Shown in pieces: positions 8,596-15,503 of a DNA stretch of 64,000 bases; the first letter of the stretch is position 1, and every line of letters begins with the position of its first letter. The stretch lies in the NCBI RefSeq assembly GCF_008107695.1, contig NZ_VIRG01000058.1, positions 62,001 through 126,000 of the forward strand, given 5' to 3'. This DNA is from Stappia sp. BW2. GTDB lineage: Bacteria; Pseudomonadota; Alphaproteobacteria; Rhizobiales; Stappiaceae. Below the pieces are notes generated by a model, which was not told where the DNA came from, searched no databases, and was given only the letters and a program-made list of their open reading frames with translations. The position numbers were made by a program, and so were the translations under genes.

Positions 8596-9594
8596 TCAAA
8601 AGCCTCCATAGTTGACGGCAACGACCTTGCCGGACTGAGCAGCTTCGCGCACGGCGAGCGCGACGGCGAGCGACTTGATCCCATCGACGCCATCCGCGGA
8701 AGGACGCCCCTTGCCGTTGACCGCATCGGTAAAGAGACCCAGCGCGCGGTGGTAGAGATTGTGCGTGTCGTAGGAGATCGCGTGTTCGCCATCCGCATCG
8801 ACCAGCCGAACCTCGCCAACAGGCTCCTGGGTCATGACATTGCGAGCAAAGATCGACCCATCCGTGCCGTGAAACTCGATCCCGGTTCCGGCAAATTTGT
8901 GCGTGAAGCTTTCATGGGACTGCACCATGGCACCCGAGGGCATCGACCAGACGGACATCACGCTGTCCTCGACCCCGTCTCCCAGGCCTGATGCCGCAGC
9001 CTTGGCAACGACCTCCTGCGGGTCTTCGCCCAGGTGGAAACGGATCGTGTCTGCGTCATGCACGGTGATGTCTGGAATGACGCCACCACCGGCAGCCGCG
9101 TCGTTGATACGCCAGCCACGCAGCGCGTCCGGCAGATTGACCGCATGGAAGACACGCGCACTCAGCACCTTGCCGATGCGGCCGGACGCGATCAGTTCCC
9201 GGATGGCGAGATGGGACCCGGCATTGCGCAGATGGTGGTTGGTGGCAAAGACCACACCCTTGCCAGCTGCGGTGCGCACCATGTCACCGGCCTCGTCCAG
9301 GGTCATGGCCAGCGGCTTTTCGCACAGCACATGCTTTCCGGCAGCTATCGCGGCCAGTGCCTGCGCATGATGTTTTTCATTGGTGGTGGAAATATAGACC
9401 GCGTCCACGGTGTCATCGGCCAGAAGCGCATCCAGATCCGTGAAGCTCTCGGCAATGCCATGCTCACGGGCATAGGCTTTACCGCGGGTTGCGTCCGAGC
9501 TCAGGACGGACTGGATGTCGGCATCCTGCGAACGGATGGCATCGATCATGTAACTCGACGCAATACGGCTCGCACCGATAAGGGCCCAACGCAT
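8596..9594 (-). CDS. Gfo/Idh/MocA family oxidoreductase
   Basis: This is an NAD(P)-dependent dehydrogenase of the glucose-fructose oxidoreductase/inositol dehydrogenase family. The start at 9594 (MRWALIGASRIASSYM) gives 332 residues and has a GGGAGGA ribosome site; the frame extends 13 codons further but without one. The Rossmann fold covers about 1-120, with TNEKHHAQALAAIAAGKHVL and the family lysine motif CEKPLAM. The C-terminal domain carries the HDADTIRFHLG segment. It is the first gene of the four-gene catabolic operon, directly below a pair of LacI-type operators. The substrate (sugar, cyclitol or sugar acid) is not determined. Confidence 0.93.
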   Translation of the reverse strand: MRWALIGASRIASSYMIDAIRSQDADIQSVLSSDATRGKAYAREHGIAESFTDLDALLADDTVDAVYISTTNEKHHAQALAAIAAGKHVLCEKPLAMTLDEAGDMVRTAAGKGVVFATNHHLRNAGSHLAIRELIASGRIGKVLSARVFHAVNLPDALRGWRINDAAAGGGVIPDITVHDADTIRFHLGEDPQEVVAKAAASGLGDGVEDSVMSVWSMPSGAMVQSHESFTHKFAGTGIEFHGTDGSIFARNVMTQEPVGEVRLVDADGEHAISYDTHNLYHRALGLFTDAVNGKGRPSADGVDGIKSLAVALAVREAAQSGKVVAVNYGGF

Positions 9595-9619
9595 CCATTC
9601 CTCCCGAAAACTTATTATT

Positions 9620-9666
9620 TTGGAACGTTCCAATTTCTTGATTGGAAGAATTACTGGAACGTTCCA
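9620..9666. promoter_or_regulatory. Pair of LacI-type operators for the Gfo/Idh-CoA-transferase operon
   Basis: The palindrome TTGGAACGTTCCAA lies at 9620-9633. Its core TGGAACGTTCCA is repeated at 9655-9666, 34 bp centre to centre. They lie 26-72 bases upstream of the operon's first ATG. The central CG in a perfect inverted repeat is the LacI/GalR form. The sequence differs from the GCAACGTTGC pair at 4307, which suggests a separate regulator. No intact lacI gene is in the window. Confidence 0.75.
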
Positions 9667-9822
9667 AACGAGTCAAGAGTGGAATACTACGCAGACGTAA
9701 ATTGCGGAGCGAAGGACGCGATCGGCAGTTGGATGACCCAGGCTTCAACCGAGCGCTCGCGGTGCCCGCAATCCAAACACGCCCCATCATTTCCGTCGGC
9801 GGAACAGCAAGCTGATCAGAGA

Positions 9823-9870
9823 GTAGTCCCCGGATCTGCGCTTCGCTTGTCCGGGGGTGACACAGGTGGT
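9823..9870. repeat. Short interspersed palindromic repeat, copy A
   Basis: This is an imperfect hairpin with arms around CCCCGGAtctg...cttgTCCGGGG. It is almost the same, in inverted orientation, as the copy at 22785-22827. It lies in the 260-base space between the Gfo/Idh operon promoter and the histidine kinase stop. Apart from this repeat and the operators, nothing gene-like was seen there. The GC-rich hairpin could also act as the kinase operon's transcript end. Confidence 0.7.
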
Positions 9871-9927
9871 GAGGCGCTCTCAAATACGATGAGCCGGCAA
9901 ACCTTCCGCGGATGAATATTCAGCGCC

Positions 9928-12045
9928 TCAGGAGACCGCTTCGATGCTCGGGGTAGCCAACCCGACCTCTTCCACGTCCTTCGGAAACCGCAGCTCGACG
10001 GTCGTGCCCTTGCCCGGCTCGGAAAAGATATTTGCCGTGCCGCCGCTTTGCCGAACGAAACCATAGACCACGGCAAGCCCGAGCCCGGCGCCGCCTTCGC
10101 TTGTCTTGGTGGTGAAATAGGGTTCGAACGCCTTGTCGACCTCTTCCCGGCTCATGCCGATGCCCGTGTCCCGGACGGAAACCACGACAGCTTCGCCAGT
10201 CGAAAAGGTGGAGACCTTGACCTCACCGCCATCCGGCATCGCCGCCGCCGAATTCAGGCAGAGGTTCAGTACGGACTGCTCGAACAGTTCCGGGTCCAGC
10301 ACCAGCGGCGGCAAGCTCTCGTCCAGCTCCAGTGTCAGGCTGCATTTCTCGCCAATGGCGATTTCCAGAATGTCAGCCATGCCGCGCAGCAAAGACGACA
10401 TGCCGATGCGGCTGAGATTGGCCGGTTGCTGGCGTCCGATGGTCAACATGCTGCTGGCAAGCGAGCGCCCGCGGTCGGCCGCCTTGCGGATGCGCGCGAT
10501 GTTTCGGGCCTGACGGTCGTTGAACCCGCCCTCCCGCTCCAGCAGCCCGAGGCTACCGGTAATGATGCCGATGGTGTTGCCAACCTCGTGGCTGAGCTGG
10601 TGCGTCAGCCGCATGATACCATCAAGCCTCTGGGCCTTGGCCGCCTCTGCCTCCTGCCGGTCCAGAAGCGTTACATCCCGGGCGAGCAGAACGACACCGT
10701 CGTCGCTCTGCCGCGACAGAGAGATTTCCGTAACGGTCCCGTTTTCAGAACGATGGCGCACGGAAAAAGGCGCGCTCAGGGGCCTCCCGTCCGGGGCGCC
10801 CGGAAGCAGCTCTGTCCGGACTTCCGGAACAGGCTCCAGAAACTGGACCAGCGGCAGCTTGCGCGCCGCACCCTTGTGGCCCAGCAGCTCGATGACCCTC
10901 CGGTTCATGGTAACCGGCTGGCCGGTGGCATCGAAGATGGCAATGCCTTCGTTCATGCTGCGGAAGGTGGACCGGATCGTCCGCGCCGCAGCTTCTGCAG
11001 TACGCCGCAACCGGGTGACCCGGTCGACGCTTTCCTTGAAGGCGAGAAAGGCCTGCTGCAGATCCAGGAGTTCCGTTTCATTGCCTTGATAGACCGGCGG
11101 CCCGACATCCTTCTGCCCCTTGGCAAGAGCGTTCATGCCGCTGGCCAGGGAGACGATGCCCTTCGACACCCGGATGACCGAGCGGATCGATATCACCGCC
11201 ATGGTCAGCACCAGCAGCGAAGCCACGGCAACGATCACCAGAAGCTGCTGCAAGGTAGCCGAAGTCGACTGGAAATCCCTGTTGAGCGTTTCCGTCACGA
11301 TGCCCGACTGGGTCTCGGTGGCAAGGGAGAGTTCGCGCGCAACCGTGTGCAGTCTGGCAATCGCAGCGCGCACGGCGAACATCTCCAGCAGATAGCTGGT
11401 CTGTGCCTCGAAAACCCGCTCATAGGGCCTGAGGTCTGCCGGTGGCAACGAGGCCGAAGCCATGCCTGCCACATAGCGCCGCTCCAACTCGCCTAGCTGA
11501 AACAGGCTGCCCGCGCTCGAGACCGAATGCACGATGGCGTTCAGCCGCTGGCGAAGTTCCTTCTGGCTCGCCGTGTCTGCAACCGCGATCACGCCCAGCG
11601 CGGAGGACACCTCCTCCTTGTAATGTTGCGCGGTTTCGGCCTTGGCAGACAGCGCGAGCGTCTGCGCACGGATCTGGCCGAGCAGTTCGAAGATCCGCGT
11701 GTTGGCGGCCCGGTAGGTTTCCTTGCCCGGCGGATAGTCGGGCAGCGAACTCAACAACTGGTCGACCTGCTCCACCAGCAGCCGGCTCTTGCCGGAGACA
11801 GTGTATGGCGAGGTCGCATTCATCAGAAAGGGCGCGCTGGAGACAAGGTCCGACACCTGCCGGGAAACGAGCGCGGCATCGGCCAGGCTGGTGAAGGCCT
11901 GCAGCCCATAGGCGGCGGTTTCGTCGCGCGCCTTGAGAAGGCCGTAGATCGCGATGGCCGACAGGGTAAAGGCGACGGCACAGATCAGCGCAATGGCGGC
12001 AGGCAGCCTGAAGGCGATGGAGGAAAGAACCGACCGGCTGATCAT
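9928..12045 (-). CDS. Membrane sensor histidine kinase
   Basis: This is the sensor of a two-component system. The 705-residue protein has a membrane helix at about 14-36, then a roughly 230-residue periplasmic helical sensor region, then a second helix at about 267-290. A HAMP-like linker, a PAS-like domain (FRSMNEGIAIFDATGQP) and the kinase core follow. The phospho-accepting histidine is near residue 486 in HQLSHEVGNTIG. The ATP-binding domain has N-box NLCLNSAAAMP, G1 DTGIGM and G2 GGAGLGLAVVYG. Its ATG directly follows the TAA of the response-regulator gene. The pair is divergent from the AfuABC-like importer genes, which it probably controls. The ligand is unknown. Confidence 0.93.
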   Translation of the reverse strand: MISRSVLSSIAFRLPAAIALICAVAFTLSAIAIYGLLKARDETAAYGLQAFTSLADAALVSRQVSDLVSSAPFLMNATSPYTVSGKSRLLVEQVDQLLSSLPDYPPGKETYRAANTRIFELLGQIRAQTLALSAKAETAQHYKEEVSSALGVIAVADTASQKELRQRLNAIVHSVSSAGSLFQLGELERRYVAGMASASLPPADLRPYERVFEAQTSYLLEMFAVRAAIARLHTVARELSLATETQSGIVTETLNRDFQSTSATLQQLLVIVAVASLLVLTMAVISIRSVIRVSKGIVSLASGMNALAKGQKDVGPPVYQGNETELLDLQQAFLAFKESVDRVTRLRRTAEAAARTIRSTFRSMNEGIAIFDATGQPVTMNRRVIELLGHKGAARKLPLVQFLEPVPEVRTELLPGAPDGRPLSAPFSVRHRSENGTVTEISLSRQSDDGVVLLARDVTLLDRQEAEAAKAQRLDGIMRLTHQLSHEVGNTIGIITGSLGLLEREGGFNDRQARNIARIRKAADRGRSLASSMLTIGRQQPANLSRIGMSSLLRGMADILEIAIGEKCSLTLELDESLPPLVLDPELFEQSVLNLCLNSAAAMPDGGEVKVSTFSTGEAVVVSVRDTGIGMSREEVDKAFEPYFTTKTSEGGAGLGLAVVYGFVRQSGGTANIFSEPGKGTTVELRFPKDVEEVGLATPSIEAVS

Positions 12046-12789
12046 TTAAGATACATGGGCCGGATCCCGATGCAGGATGTAGCCCTTCCCCCGCCGGGTC
12101 TTGATGTGTTGTGGCAGATCCGGATTGCGCTCGATCTTGCGGCGAAGGCGCAGGACCAGAACATCGACGTTGCGGTCGATCAGTCGGTCCGTTTCCGCCC
12201 CCAGCTGTTCCAGGATCTTCGTCCGGCTCACCGGTTCGTTCGGCGTCGCGGCCAGGATCTCCAGCAGAGAGAACTCCGATGACGTGAGCGTCCGTGTGGG
12301 ATGAGACGTGCAGACGGCCTTGCGATTGACGAGATCGATCACCCAGTCGCCCAGAAGCAGAGCGGTCGGTTCGTGCTGAACGTTGACCGTCTCCTTGTCG
12401 GCACTCCGCAGGGACGGGTGCAATCGCCGGAGCACCGCCTTGATCCGGGCCGTGAGTTCAATCGGCTCGAACGGCTTGACTACATAATCGTCGGCAGCGG
12501 TTTCAAGACCCAGCACACGCTCCGCCGCGCTGCCGGCAGCCGTTACCATGACGATGCCGATATCCGTCTGCGATCGCAGCTTCTGGGCAAACACCCGCCC
12601 GGACATGCCAGGCAGGTTATGATCGACCAGAACCAGGTGAAAAGCATGCTCCGGCAGGATCCTGGCGGCCTCCTCCGCCGAACGCGCGGCAACCGGCAAC
12701 CAGCCCTCGGCTTCCAAGAGGTCCGATATCAATTCCGCCATATCCTGATCGTCCTCCACGATCAGGATCTTGATGCCTTCGTTCAGCAA
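12046..12789 (-). CDS. OmpR-family response regulator (TTG start)
   Basis: This DNA-binding regulator is phosphorylated by the kinase encoded next to it. The 247 residues comprise a receiver domain (VEDDQDM acidic pocket, phospho-acceptor Asp56 in LVDHNLPGMSG, switch Thr and KPFEP lysine) and a C-terminal winged helix of the OmpR/PhoB type (TSSEFSLLEILAATPNEPVSR, DVLVLRLRRKI). The likely start is TTG at 12789, because a GGGAGGA site lies 7 bases upstream and no in-frame ATG fits before the receiver. Four direct TTGT(A/C)A boxes in the divergent intergenic space are a candidate binding site. Confidence 0.92.
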   Translation of the reverse strand: MLNEGIKILIVEDDQDMAELISDLLEAEGWLPVAARSAEEAARILPEHAFHLVLVDHNLPGMSGRVFAQKLRSQTDIGIVMVTAAGSAAERVLGLETAADDYVVKPFEPIELTARIKAVLRRLHPSLRSADKETVNVQHEPTALLLGDWVIDLVNRKAVCTSHPTRTLTSSEFSLLEILAATPNEPVSRTKILEQLGAETDRLIDRNVDVLVLRLRRKIERNPDLPQHIKTRRGKGYILHRDPAHVS

Positions 12790-12858
12790 ACCTATGTCCT
12801 CCCAAGTGGCATCATATGCATAGAGCCGCGTTATGCAAATCCTTGGTTTTTCAATTGC

Positions 12859-12891
12859 TTGTCACAATTGTAAGGCTTGTAATATTTGTAA
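12859..12891. promoter_or_regulatory. Four tandem TTGT(A/C)A boxes, 9-bp period
   Basis: Boxes begin at 12859 (TTGTCA), 12868, 12877 and 12886 (TTGTAA each). They are spaced exactly 9 bp and lie midway between the response-regulator gene and the first binding-protein gene. Direct repeats are what OmpR-type winged-helix regulators bind, though 10-11 bp periods are more usual. The assignment as the regulator's site is inference. Confidence 0.55.
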
Positions 12892-13001
12892 CTCTTTTCT
12901 TTCGCCAGCGAAACAACAGTAACCATTCTCCTGTTGCGAACACTGCCACGTCTGCCATGGTAACAGCTGTCCGGGACCTGGGTTCCGGGCTGGGAGGAAA
13001 C

Positions 13002-14042
13002 ATGAAATTCATCACGTCACTCGGAGCGGGTGCGGCCGTATGGCTGTCGCTTTCGCTCAACGCCGCTTCGGCGCAGGACCTGAATGTCCTGTGCGCGGTG
13101 CAGGTCGAGTGGTGCCAGATGATGGAAGCCGTCTTCGAGGAGAAGACAGGCCTTGATGTTTCCATGGAACGCAGAAGCACCGGCGAGATCCTCGACAGGA
13201 TCCGGGCCGAACGTGACGCGCCAAAGATCGACGTTTGGTGGGGCGGCACCGGCGACACACATCTGCAAGCTGCAGGCGAAGACCTGCTTGCCCCCTACCA
13301 GCCGGCAAACTTCGATGACACGCTGCCCTGGGCGCAGAATTTCTTTCTGATGTCGGGCGGCAAGGCCGCCGGCATTTACGCGGGCGCTCTCGGCTTTGGC
13401 TATAACTCGGAAACGCTGGCCCGCCTTGGCCTTGAAGCGCCGTCCTGCTGGAAAGACCTGACAGCCCCGCAGTACAAGGGCCTTGTTCAGATGCCCAACC
13501 CGAATTCCTCGGGAACCGCCTATACAATGCTGGCAACGCTCGTCCAGCTTCTGGGTGAAGACGAGGCTTTCGAGTATCTGGCCGCTCTCGCACAGAATAT
13601 CGACCGTTTCACGGTCTCCGGTGCAGCGCCGGTTCAGGCAGCTGCCCGCGGTGAGACGGGGATTGGCATCTCCTTTATCCATGATGCCGTGACCCAGAAA
13701 CTCGAAGGCGCCCCCATGGTCATTGTCGCCCCCTGTGAGGGTACCGGCTACGAGATCGGTGCCGTCAGCATCGTCAAGGGTGCCCGCCATCCGGAAGCCG
13801 CGCGCCGGTTCGTCGATTTTGCTCTGAGCCCGGAAGGCCAGGAAACCTGCGCTGCCTCGGGTCAAAACCAGATACCCGCCAATGCCAGAGTATCTCTGCC
13901 GCCGGCGGCCCCCGATATCTCACTCATTCGCATGGTCGACTATGACTTCGCTACCTTCGGGTCGCCCGACCAGAGACGAAGACTGCTCGACCGTTTCGAC
14001 AAGGAGGTGCTGCAGACGGCAACCCCTGTAGCCATCCAGTAA
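13002..14042 (+). CDS. AfuA-like periplasmic binding protein, copy 1
   Basis: This is the receptor of an iron(III)/sugar-phosphate type ABC importer. The start at 13002 has GGAGG 6 bases upstream and opens a clear signal peptide (MKFITSLGAGAAVWLSL, cut near ASA-QD), giving 346 residues. Marks of the AfuA/FbpA-like group are IDVWWGGTGDTHLQAAGE, ALGFGYNSE, NPNSSGTAYTML and PCEGTGYEIGAVSIVKGA. AfuA proteins were first called ferric-binding, but some bind hexose phosphates; no tyrosine pair typical of ferric binding was assigned here. A second, similar gene follows 200 bases downstream. Confidence 0.9.
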   Translation: MKFITSLGAGAAVWLSLSLNAASAQDLNVLCAVQVEWCQMMEAVFEEKTGLDVSMERRSTGEILDRIRAERDAPKIDVWWGGTGDTHLQAAGEDLLAPYQPANFDDTLPWAQNFFLMSGGKAAGIYAGALGFGYNSETLARLGLEAPSCWKDLTAPQYKGLVQMPNPNSSGTAYTMLATLVQLLGEDEAFEYLAALAQNIDRFTVSGAAPVQAAARGETGIGISFIHDAVTQKLEGAPMVIVAPCEGTGYEIGAVSIVKGARHPEAARRFVDFALSPEGQETCAASGQNQIPANARVSLPPAAPDISLIRMVDYDFATFGSPDQRRRLLDRFDKEVLQTATPVAIQ

Positions 14043-14190
14043 AAGACGAGGTCCCGCCCGGCAAGCGCTCGGGAGAGACCTGACATTCGACATTCGAAAT
14101 TCGACCGGCAACGGACCGTGGAGGCGGCTCCGAACGGGCAAGTTGTGCCTCAAGCCGGTCAACACATCAGCCCCCGGGCTGAAAGAAACG

Positions 14191-14208
14191 CCTGCCCGTC
14201 CGGGCAGG
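14191..14208 (+). promoter_or_regulatory. Small hairpin between the two binding-protein genes
   Basis: CCTGCCCG-TC-CGGGCAGG forms an 8-bp inverted repeat 33 bases before the second binding-protein start and is followed by TAAAAGG. The 200-base spacer also holds a direct repeat of ACATTCGA-like units near 14083-14103. This may be a processing or pausing site; it is not a convincing terminator. Confidence 0.45.
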
Positions 14209-14240
14209 TAAAAGGCTGAAAGCCAAAAGTGGAGGAAACC

Positions 14241-15269
14241 ATGTCTTTGAAAACACTCTCCGTCGCACTGCTTGCAACGGCAGCAACCTATATGGTCACA
14301 CCGGCCATGGCAGAGGGCGATCTCAACGTCATCTGCTCGGCGGACGTCGTAATCTGCGAACAGCTGCAGGGCGACTTCGAAGCAAAGCACGACATCAAGG
14401 TCAACATGGTGCGTCTGTCATCGGGCGAAAGCTATGCGAAGATCCGCGCCGAATCCCGGAATCCGAAAACCGATATCTGGTGGGGTGGCACCGGTGACCC
14501 GCATCTTCAGGCAGCTTCTGAAGGCCTGACCCAGGAGTACAAGTCGGCAAAGCTCCCCGAGCTTCATGAATGGGCCCAGAAACAGGCGGAAAGCTCCGGC
14601 TTCAAGACCGTCGGCGTTTATGCCGGTGCCCTCGGCTGGGGCTACAACACCGAGATCTTCAAGGACAAGGGCCTTGCTGAACCGACCTGCTGGGCAGACC
14701 TCCTGAAACCCGAACTCAAGGCTGAAATTCAGGTCGCCAACCCGAATTCTTCCGGCACCGCCTACACCGCGCTCGCCTCCCTGGTTCAGATCATGGGCGA
14801 AGATGAGGCTTTCGACTATCTGAAGGAACTCAACAACAACGTTTCCCAGTACACCAAGTCCGGGTCGGCACCGGTGAAGGCGGCCGCCCGTGGCGAAACC
14901 GGCCTCGGTATCGTCTTTATGCATGACGCCATTGCGCAGGCCGCTTCCGGCTTCCCGGTCAAGGCCATCGCGCCTTGCGAAGGCACCGGTTACGAAATCG
15001 GCTCCATGTCCATCGTCAAGGGCGCCCGCAACCTGGAAAACGCCAAGGTCTGGTACGACTGGGCCTTGTCTCCGGAAGTCCAGTCCCGCATGAAAGACGC
15101 GAAGTCCTTCCAGCTTCCGTCCAACAAGGCAGCCGAAGTTCCGCCGGAAGCGCCGAAGTTCGAGGACATCAAACTGATCGACTACGACTTCGCCACCTAC
15201 GGCAACCCGGACACCCGCAAGAGCCTCCTGGAGCGTTGGGACCGTGAGATTGGCGCTATCGCCAACTGA
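14241..15269 (+). CDS. AfuA-like periplasmic binding protein, copy 2
   Basis: This is a second receptor of the same family, 342 residues from the ATG at 14241 (GGAGG just upstream; four codons of open frame before it are the ribosome site itself). The signal peptide MSLKTLSVALLATAATYM ends near AMA-EG. It shares with copy 1 the blocks TDIWWGGTGDPHLQAASE, NPNSSGTAYTALASLVQIMG, APVKAAARGETGLGI and PCEGTGYEIG, so the pair arose by duplication. It is followed by a strong hairpin and then the permease. Two receptors for one permease suggest two related ligands or differing affinity. The ligand class (sugar phosphate versus iron) is unproven. Confidence 0.92.
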   Translation: MSLKTLSVALLATAATYMVTPAMAEGDLNVICSADVVICEQLQGDFEAKHDIKVNMVRLSSGESYAKIRAESRNPKTDIWWGGTGDPHLQAASEGLTQEYKSAKLPELHEWAQKQAESSGFKTVGVYAGALGWGYNTEIFKDKGLAEPTCWADLLKPELKAEIQVANPNSSGTAYTALASLVQIMGEDEAFDYLKELNNNVSQYTKSGSAPVKAAARGETGLGIVFMHDAIAQAASGFPVKAIAPCEGTGYEIGSMSIVKGARNLENAKVWYDWALSPEVQSRMKDAKSFQLPSNKAAEVPPEAPKFEDIKLIDYDFATYGNPDTRKSLLERWDREIGAIAN

Positions 15270-15283
15270 CCCCAACACCCGAA

Positions 15284-15320
15284 GAAGCCCGCACTGGCCC
15301 TGAAAGCCTGTGCGGGCTTC
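15284..15320 (+). promoter_or_regulatory. Intercistronic hairpin after the second binding-protein gene
   Basis: GAAGCCCGCAC (15284-15294) pairs with GTGCGGGCTTC (15310-15320), an 11-bp perfect stem around a 15-base loop that can itself pair GGC/GCC. It starts 14 bases after the stop and is followed by ACCCGG, not by a T-run. It probably limits read-through to the permease or stabilises the binding-protein mRNA. The rest of the 234-base gap holds no gene. Confidence 0.7.
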
Positions 15321-15503
15321 ACCCGGAGGACCGACGGCGCAGCAGAGCGGGCATTCCGCACCATGACATCTGCCGCCACCGGCATCTGACAGATCATGTG
15401 CGGCGCCATGGCGCGTCCGCAGTCTCGGCCAGCTTTGCCGGCGCATCGACAAGGATGCGGCGAGGCTTGTCCGTTGTTGAAAACCGAAAATACAGGGGTG
15501 GCC

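Noticed and set aside
7012..8991. A 659-codon plus-strand open frame
   Set aside because: It lies antisense across the CoA-transferase and Gfo/Idh genes, which carry intact catalytic motifs; the frame itself has no recognisable domain.
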